Source: an uncultured bacterium
Lineage (GTDB): Bacteria > Hydrothermota > Tepidihabitantia > Tepidihabitantales > Tepidihabitantaceae
DNA length: 12,371 bases
NCBI GenBank assembly: GCA_937139435.1
Contig: CAKZPX010000184.1
Span: forward strand, 1-12,371
Reading direction: 5' to 3'
Shown here piece by piece: positions 1 through 6,993 of the stretch (position 1 is its first letter; every line of letters starts with the position of its first letter). A model generated the notes under the pieces. That model was not told where the DNA came from and made no database searches. It saw nothing but the letters and a program-made list of their open reading frames with translations. A program made the translations under genes and the position numbers.

Positions 1-31
1 CGGGCTGGCCGGGATGGCTTGCGCCTGACAT
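1..31 (-). CDS. Probable N-terminal end of an off-window gene (partial)
   Basis: An ATG on the minus strand at 31-29 opens a frame that runs without a stop to the window edge; only about ten codons are visible (starting MSGASHPGQP). The reason to call it is the near-consensus promoter just upstream (44-72), whose predicted transcript start lies about 6 nt before this ATG. There is no Shine-Dalgarno motif, which matches the other leaderless-looking genes here. No function can be read from ten residues, and a later start outside the window is equally possible. Confidence 0.3.
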   Translation of the reverse strand, partial: MSGASHPGQP

Positions 32-43
32 AACCAGCGGTTG

Positions 44-72
44 ATTATATTAACAAACCTGACCGGTGTCAA
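44..72 (-). promoter_or_regulatory. Consensus sigma-70-type promoter firing leftward
   Basis: On the minus strand TTGACA (72-67) is followed by a 17-base spacer and TATAAT (49-44). Both hexamers match consensus exactly. The predicted transcript start is near 37, so transcription leaves the window to the left. It lies between the apgM-like stop (101) and the partial gene at 31, so that gene has its own promoter rather than being only the tail of the thrC operon. No rho-independent terminator is visible between 73 and 100. Confidence 0.7.
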
Positions 73-100
73 TCATACTTTGTTAAACTCCTGCCCTGTT

Positions 101-1312
101 TTATTTAATACCTAACAGTGTCCGGATAAACTGATCGCCGTGCAGTTCACCCAGCACTCCCGCCTTTACCGCCTCCTCGTCAAATCGCTCGACACTGTCT
201 GGTGCCAGGTCCGGGTTGTAAATGGCGACCGGTACCGCACCATGAACATGATTACCCCGGGCAACCGGCGTGGGATGGTCAGGCAAAACCGCCACCGTCG
301 CCCTAATCCCTTTTTCCTCCAGCCCTTTCATCACCCGGGCAACGAGCCGGGAATCAAAATACTCAATCGCCTTAATCTTCTGCTGAACATCCCGACTGTG
401 TCCGGCCTCGTCCGGTGCCTCCAGGTGCAGGTAAACAAAGTCATGATCAGCGAGCGCCCCAAGGCAGGCGTCCGCCTTGCCCTCATAGTTGGTGTCAATC
501 AAACCGGTCGCACCCGGCACATTGAGCACATCAAACCCCGCATAAACACCCAGCCCTTTTATCAGGTCAACCGCTGAAATCACCGCTCCGGTTAACCCGT
601 AAAGTTCCTGAAATGTCGGCATCTGCGGTTTCTTTCCCGGTGACCAGAACCAGAGCGAGTTCGCCGGGTCTTTACCGAGCAATGTCCGGTGGAGGTTCAC
701 CGCATGCCCGGGCAGAACCTCCCAGGAACGAAGAGTCAGCTCCCGGAGCAGCTGGGCGGTTGCCTCTCCTTCGTTAGCCTTTGCCCGGGGCAGGAGGTTT
801 GTCGCCTCCTCGCCCACATGGTCATGGGGTGGGAAGCACTCCACCAGCGCTGAACCATTTTTTACCACACAGAGATGCCGGTAGGTAAATCCAGGATAGA
901 AGCGCACCAGTGGTGAAGAGAGCTGTTTGTTGACCTCCTCAATCAAAAGCCCGGCCTCCTCGGTACTGATATGACCGGCAGAGTGGTTCTTTATCCTGCC
1001 ATCTTTAATACAGATCAGGTTACAGCGCAGGGCAACATCGTCCGGTGCCAGTTCCACACCCAGACTTGCCGCCTCAATCACACCCCGACCCTGATAATAG
1101 CGCCTGGGGTCATAACCGAGCACGGTGAGGTTGGCAACCTCAGAACCGGGTGGCATGTCCTCGGGCACGGTGATAAATGTCCCGCACCTGCCCAGCCGGG
1201 CGATGCGGTCAATTGTCGGTTTTTGCGCCACCTGCAGCGGTGTCCTGTTGCCCAGTTCTGGAACTGGGTAGTCCGCCATCCCATCACCAAGAAACACAAT
1301 AAACTTACCCAT
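101..1312 (-). CDS. Phosphoglycerate-mutase-like (ApgM family) enzyme; proposed homoserine kinase
   Basis: This 403-residue cytoplasmic protein belongs to the alkaline-phosphatase superfamily, archaeal-type cofactor-independent phosphoglycerate mutase branch. Visible metal and nucleophile motifs are LGDGMAD (D10), GSEVANL with the presumed catalytic S57, APDEAGH (D301, H305), LPDHPTP (D345, H346) and GNHVHG (H355). Length fits the family. The start is taken as ATG 1312, three bases after the thrC stop (TAG-GTG-ATG); an in-frame GTG at 1315 would add one residue. It is the last gene of an operon with a Cys/Met-metabolism enzyme and thrC. A subfamily with exactly this context is catalogued as proposed homoserine kinase (TIGR02535), which would make O-phosphohomoserine for ThrC. 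No GHMP-type ThrB is in the window. I infer homoserine kinase over glycolytic mutase from context; sequence alone cannot exclude the mutase. Confidence 0.85.
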   Translation of the reverse strand: MGKFIVFLGDGMADYPVPELGNRTPLQVAQKPTIDRIARLGRCGTFITVPEDMPPGSEVANLTVLGYDPRRYYQGRGVIEAASLGVELAPDDVALRCNLICIKDGRIKNHSAGHISTEEAGLLIEEVNKQLSSPLVRFYPGFTYRHLCVVKNGSALVECFPPHDHVGEEATNLLPRAKANEGEATAQLLRELTLRSWEVLPGHAVNLHRTLLGKDPANSLWFWSPGKKPQMPTFQELYGLTGAVISAVDLIKGLGVYAGFDVLNVPGATGLIDTNYEGKADACLGALADHDFVYLHLEAPDEAGHSRDVQQKIKAIEYFDSRLVARVMKGLEEKGIRATVAVLPDHPTPVARGNHVHGAVPVAIYNPDLAPDSVERFDEEAVKAGVLGELHGDQFIRTLLGIK

Positions 1313-1315
1313 CAC

Positions 1316-2662
1316 CTACACCTGAAACCGCTGTTGAAGAAGAAAGTCCTTAAACCAGTTGTAGTCGGCTGGACCGGTGGTGTAATGCTCGGGCTTATTT
1401 TCCAGACCGGCAAGTGCGGGCGGTGGCTCCGGGTCAATACCCAGAAGGTTCTTAATCTCTTCTGGAAACTTTGCCGGGTGTGCGGTCTCAATCGCAATTG
1501 CCAGTTCCGGCTCCTTTTCCGCTGCGAACCGTTCCAGCGCTGCCCAGCCCACCGCGCCATGCGGCTCAAGAATTGTCCGGTGCCGCTGGTAGGCAGAGAC
1601 AATCGTCTCCCTTGTCTCCTGGTCGGTGATACTTAATGAGAACATATCCCGCTGCATCGCCCCGAGGTCCGGCGCCTTTCTGATATTGCCCTGCTCATCC
1701 ATTACACCGCCATAGAGCGCCACCAGCCGGGGCAGGTTTGAAGGATGTCCGACATTCATCGCATTGGAGATACACTTCCTTGATGGCACAATCTTTTCGT
1801 ATCTGCCCGATGCCAGAAACCGGGGAAACTCGTCATTCTCATTGGTGGCGATCACAAACCGCGCTGCGGGTAGACCCATCCGCCAGGCAAGCATCCCGGC
1901 ACACATATTGCCAAAGTTGCCCGAAGGCACCGCAAACACCGGACGAACACCCGGGTCGGCAAGCTGGGCACAGGCATAGAAGTAGTAAACCGACTGCGGC
2001 AGAAGCCGTCCGATATTAATGGAGTTTGCCGAGGAGAAACGGATATGCCTTAAATCAGGGTCAGCAAACGCCCGCTTGACCAGCGCCTGACAGTCGTCAA
2101 ACTTGCCCTCAACCCCGATCGTGGTCACATTACCGCCCAGAGTGGTCATCTGCTGACGCTGGCGCACCGAGACCTCAGCAATCGGAAAAAGCACCACCAT
2201 CCTTATCCCCTCCACATTGTGGAAGGCATGGGCAACCGCACTGCCGGTATCACCCGATGTGGCGGTAAGGATCACAAGTTCGCCGCCCTCCTCTTTGATA
2301 ATATGGCGCAACAGGCGCGCCATCATCCGGGCAGCAAAGTCTTTGAACGAGGCGGTCGGACCACGGTCAAGCCGCATCAGATAGCGGCGGGCGTTCACCC
2401 GCTCCAGGGGCACCGGATAGTCATAACACTCATAACAAACCTTTAAAAGCTCGTCCGCAGTTAAAAGCCCGTGGGTCCAGACCCGCATCACCGCAAACGC
2501 CACCTCAGGATAGGACTTCCCCTTTAAACCCTCAATCTCGGGATTGCTCAACACCGGTATCCGCTCCGGCATGTAAAGCCCTTTATCCGCTGCCTGCCCG
2601 ATTAAAAGTGCGGTGCGCAGGTCAACCGGTACTGACTCCAGATTGGTGGAGTAAAATCGCAT
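1316..2662 (-). CDS. thrC: Threonine synthase
   Basis: A 448-residue PLP enzyme of fold type II that converts O-phosphohomoserine to threonine and phosphate, the last step of threonine synthesis. The PLP-binding lysine is K107 in PTASFKDFA, preceded by the N-terminal domain expected for the longer threonine synthases. Other family signatures are TATSGDTGSA (133-142), SSANSINIGRLLPQ (210-223) and the glycine-rich phosphate-binding loop PSGNFGN (246-252). The C-terminal IETAHPAKFP (391-400) is also typical. The start ATG at 2662 lies three bases after the upstream gene's TAG and has a purine-rich GGGAG about 7 nt before it. The downstream kinase-like gene begins three bases after its stop, so the three are almost certainly co-transcribed and translationally coupled. 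Substrate supply probably comes from that downstream neighbour. Confidence 0.96.
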   Translation of the reverse strand: MRFYSTNLESVPVDLRTALLIGQAADKGLYMPERIPVLSNPEIEGLKGKSYPEVAFAVMRVWTHGLLTADELLKVCYECYDYPVPLERVNARRYLMRLDRGPTASFKDFAARMMARLLRHIIKEEGGELVILTATSGDTGSAVAHAFHNVEGIRMVVLFPIAEVSVRQRQQMTTLGGNVTTIGVEGKFDDCQALVKRAFADPDLRHIRFSSANSINIGRLLPQSVYYFYACAQLADPGVRPVFAVPSGNFGNMCAGMLAWRMGLPAARFVIATNENDEFPRFLASGRYEKIVPSRKCISNAMNVGHPSNLPRLVALYGGVMDEQGNIRKAPDLGAMQRDMFSLSITDQETRETIVSAYQRHRTILEPHGAVGWAALERFAAEKEPELAIAIETAHPAKFPEEIKNLLGIDPEPPPALAGLENKPEHYTTGPADYNWFKDFLLQQRFQV

Positions 2663-2665
2663 ACC

Positions 2666-4066
2666 CTATCTCCCTTCCAGCGCCTGTTTAAGGTCATTAA
2701 TTATATCCTGCGGGTCTTCCGCACCCACCGAGAGCCGGATCAGGTCATTGGGGATACACGCCATCTGCCGGCACTCCTCACCCTGTAAAAGATGGGTGGA
2801 GATGGCAGGAATTGTTGCCACCGTCTTTACCCGTCCCAGGTCGGTTGCCCGATAAATCAGTTGCAACCGGTCAAACACCCTTCTTGCCGCCTCATGCCCA
2901 CCTCTGGGGCGAAAAGCCAGGAGATGGGTGTAGCGATTGACCGGTCGCTGATAGCGCGGGTCAACCTCAGCATCAACCAGGAAAAAATAGTCTGATGCCA
3001 CCTTGTGCCGGGGGTGGTCTCCCAGCCCGAGATAATTCACCTCCAGAACCGCCGGATGGCTCGCCAGAAACCGGGCAACAATCAACGCATTCTCACTCAA
3101 GCGGTCCACCCGGTGGCGCAGGTCGCGCAGGTCGTTTAAGGTCATTAAAGCCTGAAACGGATGAAGACAGCCACCCTGGTCGCGCTGGGGATAACGCTTG
3201 AGATAGAGCGCAAAGTCCGCCTTCATCTCGCCATTGGGGATGTTGCTCACGATCGGCTGGCGGGCAATCACCGCACCCGCCATCCCCATACCAGATGTGC
3301 TCATCACCTTGGTTGCAGAGTGAATCACAATATCGGCACCAAAGGTCAACGGACGCATAAGCGCCGGTGAAGCGATGGTTGAATCCACCACCATCGGTAT
3401 ACCGTGGCTGTGCGCCAGTTCAATCACCGGCTTTAGATCAAAGAACTGCAAACCCGGATTAGAAGGTGTCTCGGCATAGAGGAAACGGGTGTTTTTGTCT
3501 ATTTTCTTCCGCCACTCATCAATATCTGCCGGCTCCAGCACCCAGCGCACCTCTATCCCCCGCTCCTGCATCTTCCGGACATTGAACTGCTGAAATGTCC
3601 CGCCATAAATCTGGCACTGGGAAACAAAATTGGGTCGTTCATTCCCGATCCGGACCAGAAGGGTGTCGGTAACATTCTCGATCGCCGCCATCCCGGAGGA
3701 GTAAACACAGCACCCGGCCCGGACATCCGAACCATAGGTTTCCAGGAGCGCCAGCGTGTCCTCCAGATAACCCAGTGTCGGGTTGTGGATCCGGGTATAG
3801 CACCAGGTAGGAATCTGATAACTGAGCGCTGCCTCCAGTTCATCCGCATCCCGATACGCCTGGGCCGAAGAGAGAAACAACGGCTCAATTATCGCGCCCT
3901 GATTCTTCTTTATCGCCTCATCAACCGTATAAAGCCCGTGCACCGCAATGGTGTCAAAACGCATACCCTTTGCCCGTTGCCACCGCCGTTCCCGCTCCAG
4001 AAGCACCTCTTTTGCCTCTTCAATATAGCGCTGGACACCACGGGCAGACGGTGATTCATTCATCAT
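2666..4066 (-). CDS. Cys/Met-metabolism PLP-dependent enzyme (O-acetylhomoserine sulfhydrylase / cystathionine gamma-synthase type)
   Basis: A 466-residue fold-type-I PLP enzyme of the Cys/Met metabolism family. The Schiff-base lysine is K253 in HSATKVMSTSG. YTRIHNPT (90-97) carries the Tyr/Arg that bind cofactor phosphate from the neighbouring subunit, SSGMAAIE (123-130) is the phosphate loop, AETPSNP (198-204) and D228 in MVVDST complete the PLP site, and LIRLSVGAEDPQDI (442-455) is the family C-terminal motif. About 35 charged residues precede the catalytic domain, so the protein is longer than usual family members. AGGAGG at 4076-4071 lies 4 nt before ATG 4066 and 7 nt before a second ATG at 4063; either may start translation. 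First gene of an operon with thrC and a proposed homoserine kinase, so a role in homocysteine/methionine synthesis from an activated homoserine is likely. Methionine gamma-lyase or cystathionine enzymes cannot be excluded from sequence. Confidence 0.88.
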   Translation of the reverse strand: MMNESPSARGVQRYIEEAKEVLLERERRWQRAKGMRFDTIAVHGLYTVDEAIKKNQGAIIEPLFLSSAQAYRDADELEAALSYQIPTWCYTRIHNPTLGYLEDTLALLETYGSDVRAGCCVYSSGMAAIENVTDTLLVRIGNERPNFVSQCQIYGGTFQQFNVRKMQERGIEVRWVLEPADIDEWRKKIDKNTRFLYAETPSNPGLQFFDLKPVIELAHSHGIPMVVDSTIASPALMRPLTFGADIVIHSATKVMSTSGMGMAGAVIARQPIVSNIPNGEMKADFALYLKRYPQRDQGGCLHPFQALMTLNDLRDLRHRVDRLSENALIVARFLASHPAVLEVNYLGLGDHPRHKVASDYFFLVDAEVDPRYQRPVNRYTHLLAFRPRGGHEAARRVFDRLQLIYRATDLGRVKTVATIPAISTHLLQGEECRQMACIPNDLIRLSVGAEDPQDIINDLKQALEGR

Positions 4067-4070
4067 AAAT

Positions 4071-4076
4071 CCTCCT
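4071..4076 (-). promoter_or_regulatory. Shine-Dalgarno for the Cys/Met enzyme
   Basis: A perfect AGGAGG on the minus strand. Its 7-nt spacing favours the second of two adjacent ATG codons (4063), although the first (4066) is still usable at 4 nt. This strong site contrasts with the absent Shine-Dalgarno on the divergent gene at 4176. Confidence 0.75.
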
Positions 4077-4101
4077 GGCGGTTAAAACTTACCTTGCAAA
4101 A

Positions 4102-4129
4102 ATAATAAAGCCGGGCAGCCGGTTGTCAA
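4102..4129 (-). promoter_or_regulatory. Promoter of the methionine/threonine operon
   Basis: On the minus strand TTGACA (4129-4124), a 16-base spacer and TATTAT (4107-4102) make a good sigma-70-type promoter. The predicted start is near 4095, giving a leader of about 29 nt that contains the AGGAGG. The GC-rich spacer holds CCGG arms around GCAG (4111-4122). The -35 box lies 8 bp from the -35 box of the divergent promoter, so both may be co-regulated or compete. I see no riboswitch or attenuator in the short leader. Confidence 0.65.
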
Positions 4130-4137
4130 TGCACTCC

Positions 4138-4166
4138 TTGACCGATAAAGAGAAACCTGCTATTAT
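4138..4166 (+). promoter_or_regulatory. Promoter of the exported nitroreductase-like gene, leaderless arrangement
   Basis: TTGACC (4138-4143), a 17-base spacer and TATTAT (4161-4166); an overlapping perfect TATAAT occurs at 4164-4169 but would need a 20-base spacer. The predicted transcript start is about 4173, so the leader before ATG 4176 would be only about 3 nt. There is no Shine-Dalgarno in the 30 bases before that ATG. An in-frame TAA at 4146 rules out an earlier start. Confidence 0.6.
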
Positions 4167-4175
4167 AATAATGTA

Positions 4176-5657
4176 ATGCGCACCTGGCTCTGGCTCAAAC
4201 TCCTGTTCATCTTCCCCGCCCTCCTTGCGGGATATACCAGACCAGAAACCCTGCCCGCACCGGTAATCCACCGCCACTCTCTGGAACTGCTCTTAAACAG
4301 CAGATACTCGGTTCATTCCGGATTTGAGTCCAACCTGCCTCTTCAGGTTTTAGCCAATGTCCTCTGGGCAATGACCCGGGCACCATTCTCTGGCGGGTCT
4401 CGGGAGTTTTATGTTGCCACGCCGGAAAATGTGTATCGCTATCATCCTGAGAGCCGCAGTCTGACCGTGCATCTTGCCGGTGACCATCGGTACAACTCCG
4501 GCTCTGCCTTTGAGGTCGGGATCGCCACACCCCGACAGGAAGATGCTGGTATGGCAATTCAGGCCGGTGTGCTTGCCGCTACCGCCTTTCGCACCGACAG
4601 CGGCGGCAATGTTGTTGCCTGCCCGATGAAATGGGCAACCGATTACGCCAACGCCAACTGGAATCCCGAACGCGAAATCAAGATGGTCATTGTCCTTGGT
4701 AATGCTCCGTCCCGTCCCCTGGACACAACCCTGGTCGCCATCTCCTCTGACTCCAGCCTGCCACCACCAATTACTAATGGCAATGATACCTTTGAGATTG
4801 CCTTGATGGAATACACCCAGGACTCGCTCTTCTCTCCGGTTGGGCTTAGCCTGGAAACCTACTCCCAGTTGCTCTGGGCAGGTTATGGTGCTACACCGCA
4901 TATTACCACCAATAACCGCTACGGGCTAACCGTGCCCAGTGCGGTTGCCGGCTACTTTCTTACCCGCAGGATCTACCTTGTCCGGGAAGAAGGCGTGGAT
5001 TTGTTTCACAATCGTCTACCTCCCGGGACAAACCTCGCCACCCGTGACCACCGCCTGGAGCGCCTCCTTACCGGCGACCGCCGACCAGAACTGCGTCAGG
5101 CATCAGCCCGCATCCCATCAACAGCCCCCGCCTACATCGTCGCCTGTGTCAATGACACCGCCTCCTACCGAACAATGCAGGAGGCGGGGTTTGTTGCCTT
5201 CAACCTCCTGCTGCAGGCGTACACCCTGGGTCTCTCCGGTTTTATCACCATCCCTCTCACCATTGCGGAAAGGAACGCCATCAAAAACGCCCTGATGCTT
5301 GCCAGTGATAACCACCCGGTGTTCGTATTCTCGGTGGGCACCACCGCAACCGGCATCAGGGAAAAAGAGCGGCGGGAGGGACTGGTAACCATTGTCCGTG
5401 CCCAGCCCGCAGTACGCCGTAGTTATCTACGGGTTGAATACCTCCTCCGCCAAACCGGAATGGTTGAGGCAGAGGTTTTTGACATGCTCGGTCGCCCGGT
5501 ACGGACACTGCTGCGGGAGCGCCAGAGTGCCGGATACCATTCCGTCACCTGGGATGGCACAGACCAGCAAGGGCGCCCGGTGCGCCGGGGAACCTACCTG
5601 GTCACCATCAGCACCGGGGGCAGTATCACCCAGCATCGGGTGAACTGGGCAAAGTAG
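4176..5657 (+). CDS. Exported protein with two nitroreductase/SagB-like modules and a C-terminal FlgD-like domain
   Basis: 493 residues. Residues 1-19 form a signal peptide (short start with R2 and K8, hydrophobic LLFIFPALLAG). Module 1 (about 34-178) has the nitroreductase-like SRYSVHSGF (42-50), then LANVLWAM (59-66), VYRYHPESRSL (86-96) and a degenerate helix DAGMAIQAGVLAATAF (123-138). Module 2 (about 225-388) repeats the plan and is closer to SagB-type dehydrogenases: YSQLLWAGYG (229-238), VPSAVAGY (253-260), EAGFVAFNLLLQAYTLGLSGF (336-356) and a closing HPVFVFSVG (380-388). Residues about 405-490 are a FlgD-like Ig fold (VFDMLGRPVRTLL, AGYHSVTWDGTDQQG, GTYLVTI), as in secretion or sorting tails. 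I infer an exported FMN-binding or FMN-derived protein; substrate unknown, and either module may have lost flavin. It is preceded by its own promoter and followed by the yebC promoter, so it is probably monocistronic. Confidence 0.75.
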   Translation: MRTWLWLKLLFIFPALLAGYTRPETLPAPVIHRHSLELLLNSRYSVHSGFESNLPLQVLANVLWAMTRAPFSGGSREFYVATPENVYRYHPESRSLTVHLAGDHRYNSGSAFEVGIATPRQEDAGMAIQAGVLAATAFRTDSGGNVVACPMKWATDYANANWNPEREIKMVIVLGNAPSRPLDTTLVAISSDSSLPPPITNGNDTFEIALMEYTQDSLFSPVGLSLETYSQLLWAGYGATPHITTNNRYGLTVPSAVAGYFLTRRIYLVREEGVDLFHNRLPPGTNLATRDHRLERLLTGDRRPELRQASARIPSTAPAYIVACVNDTASYRTMQEAGFVAFNLLLQAYTLGLSGFITIPLTIAERNAIKNALMLASDNHPVFVFSVGTTATGIREKERREGLVTIVRAQPAVRRSYLRVEYLLRQTGMVEAEVFDMLGRPVRTLLRERQSAGYHSVTWDGTDQQGRPVRRGTYLVTISTGGSITQHRVNWAK

Positions 5658-5672
5658 AATCACACCCAATCC

Positions 5673-5701
5673 TTGACAACTCCTAATAATATCCTTACAA
5701 T
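5673..5701 (+). promoter_or_regulatory. Promoter of the yebC-ruvCAB operon
   Basis: TTGACA (5673-5678), a 17-base spacer and TACAAT (5696-5701), near consensus. The predicted start is near 5708, giving a leader of about 40 nt with a strong Shine-Dalgarno. It lies just 15 bp after the stop of the exported nitroreductase-like gene, so the DNA repair operon is transcribed independently. No LexA/SOS-type dyad is obvious around it. Confidence 0.75.
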
Positions 5702-5736
5702 ATTGCTGTGAACTTCAGAAGAGAAAATTTGTCTTC

Positions 5737-5742
5737 AGGAGG
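5737..5742 (+). promoter_or_regulatory. Shine-Dalgarno for yebC
   Basis: A perfect AGGAGG 5 nt before ATG 5748. The leader contains an imperfect duplicate, CTTCAGAAG (5713-5721) against CTTCAGGAG (5733-5741), and a weak 5-bp GAAGA/TCTTC pairing immediately upstream of the site. Confidence 0.8.
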
Positions 5743-5747
5743 ATATT

Positions 5748-6503
5748 ATGTCCGGACATTCTAAATGGGCAACCATCAAGCACAAAAAGAGTAAGGTCGA
5801 TGCTGCCCGGGGAAGAGCCTTCTCCAAATTAATTCGGGAAATAACCACCGCAGCCCGCATCGGTGGTGGCGACATTGAAGCCAATCCCCGCCTGCGTACC
5901 GCGGTAGACGCGGCAAAGGCGATTAACATGCCGGCAGAAAATATTGAACGCGCGATAAAACGGGGCACCGGTGAACTACCGGGTGTAACTTATGAAGAGA
6001 TTTTCTATGAGGGGTATGCGCCCGGTGGCGTGGCACTATTGGTGCGAGCTTTAACCGACAACAAAAACCGCACCACCGCTGAGGTCCGTCATGTATTTGA
6101 TAAGTATGGTGGTTCCATGGGTAGCGCCGGTTGCGTTGCCTGGCAGTTCAAACCCAAGGGTGTAATTGTGATTGAGAAGAACCGCGCTGATGAGGACACG
6201 GTGCTGGCTGTGGCCCTGGAGGCGGGTGCTGATGATGTTCAAACCGACAGTTCCGGTTTCACTGTTATCACCCCGGTAGAAAACTTTGAGATGGTAAAGC
6301 GCCGGCTAAAAGAGACCGGGATAGAATGGCTGCAGGCTGAACTGACCCAGATCGCCACCAATACCGTGCCGGTTTCGGAGAACGATGCCCCGAAGGTCTT
6401 AAAATTGATTGAGATGCTGGAGGAACTGGAAGAGGTCCAGCAGGTTTATGCCAACTTTGACATCCCGGACGAAATCCTGGAGAAAATCGGCTCTGCCGGC
6501 TGA
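5748..6503 (+). CDS. yebC: YebC/TACO1 family protein
   Basis: A 251-residue, full-length member of the YebC/PmpR/TACO1 family. The diagnostic N-terminus MSGHSKWATIKHKK is intact, followed by GRAFSKLIREI (22-32), NMPAENIERAIKRG (60-73), EGYAPGGVA (88-96) and the GGSMGSAGCVAW segment (120-131). The family was long called a DNA-binding regulator; more recent work assigns bacterial YebC and mitochondrial TACO1 to translation, helping ribosomes through difficult (proline-rich) stretches. It is the first gene of an operon with ruvC, ruvA and ruvB, a common linkage in bacteria. Its TGA overlaps an out-of-frame ATG (TGATG, 6501-6505), which bears on the ruvC start problem. Confidence 0.96.
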   Translation: MSGHSKWATIKHKKSKVDAARGRAFSKLIREITTAARIGGGDIEANPRLRTAVDAAKAINMPAENIERAIKRGTGELPGVTYEEIFYEGYAPGGVALLVRALTDNKNRTTAEVRHVFDKYGGSMGSAGCVAWQFKPKGVIVIEKNRADEDTVLAVALEAGADDVQTDSSGFTVITPVENFEMVKRRLKETGIEWLQAELTQIATNTVPVSENDAPKVLKLIEMLEELEEVQQVYANFDIPDEILEKIGSAG

Positions 6504-6537
6504 TGGCTTCTGGTACCGGGATAACGGATTTCATCGT

Positions 6538-6993
6538 ATTATCGGCATTGACCCTGGTTTAAGCGCCACCGGTTTTGGCATCATTGAACGAAACTCGGTA
6601 CTGGACTTTGGTGTCATTCGCACCAACCGCGAAGCGACCACTGGTGAACGTCTGGTTTACCTGGCGCGAGAACTGGAAAAAGTATTAAAGAAATATTCTC
6701 CGGACTTTGGTGCGGTGGAAACCCTTTTTTTTAATGGCGGTGGCGCCCGCAGCGTAATCCTTTCTGCCCAATCCCGTGGCGCCCTGCTTTTAACTCTGGC
6801 AAAGCGCAACATACCGGTAATTGAACTTACTCCGGCAACAATAAAACTGGCGATAACCGGCTCCGGTCGCGCATCAAAAACCCAGTTAAATTATATGGTG
6901 CGCAAGGTGCTGAAGATTAACAGCAATATCCCTGAACATGCGGCTGACGCCCTGGCGGTCGCCTACTGTTTGAGAAACCGGTTAAAGATGTGA
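6538..6993 (+). CDS. ruvC: RuvC Holliday junction resolvase, start codon unresolved
   Basis: The nuclease subunit that cleaves Holliday junctions with RuvAB. Numbering from codon 6538, the acidic site is visible as D5 (IGIDPGLSATG), E61 (AVETLFF) and H134/D137 (PEHAADALAVA). Histidine replaces the E. coli Asp, as in Thermus thermophilus RuvC, so the site looks active. From 6538 the protein is 151 residues, close to the usual 150-170. No ATG, GTG or TTG lies in this frame between 6460 and 6538. The options are ATT 6538 (annotated here), CTG 6493, TTG 6457 or ATG 6448 deep inside yebC, or the TGATG-coupled ATG 6503, which is in another frame and would need one inserted base. The stop TGA 6991-6993 overlaps the ruvA GTG by 4 bp. 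Function is certain; the 5' end is not. Confidence 0.9.
   Translation: MIGIDPGLSATGFGIIERNSVLDFGVIRTNREATTGERLVYLARELEKVLKKYSPDFGAVETLFFNGGGARSVILSAQSRGALLLTLAKRNIPVIELTPATIKLAITGSGRASKTQLNYMVRKVLKINSNIPEHAADALAVAYCLRNRLKM

Noticed and set aside
971..1636. Long plus-strand open frame (221 codons) across the apgM-like/thrC junction
   Set aside because: It is antisense to two well-supported genes with intact family motifs, shows no recognisable domain and has Arg/Cys/His-rich shadow composition.
4350..4901. Minus-strand open frame (183 codons) inside the exported nitroreductase-like gene
   Set aside because: It is antisense to module 1 and the start of module 2, with no domain and no promoter or Shine-Dalgarno.
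5713..5741. Leader hairpin or duplicated Shine-Dalgarno before yebC
   Set aside because: The pairing is only 5 bp with a 9-nt loop and the duplicate is imperfect; too weak to call a regulatory element.
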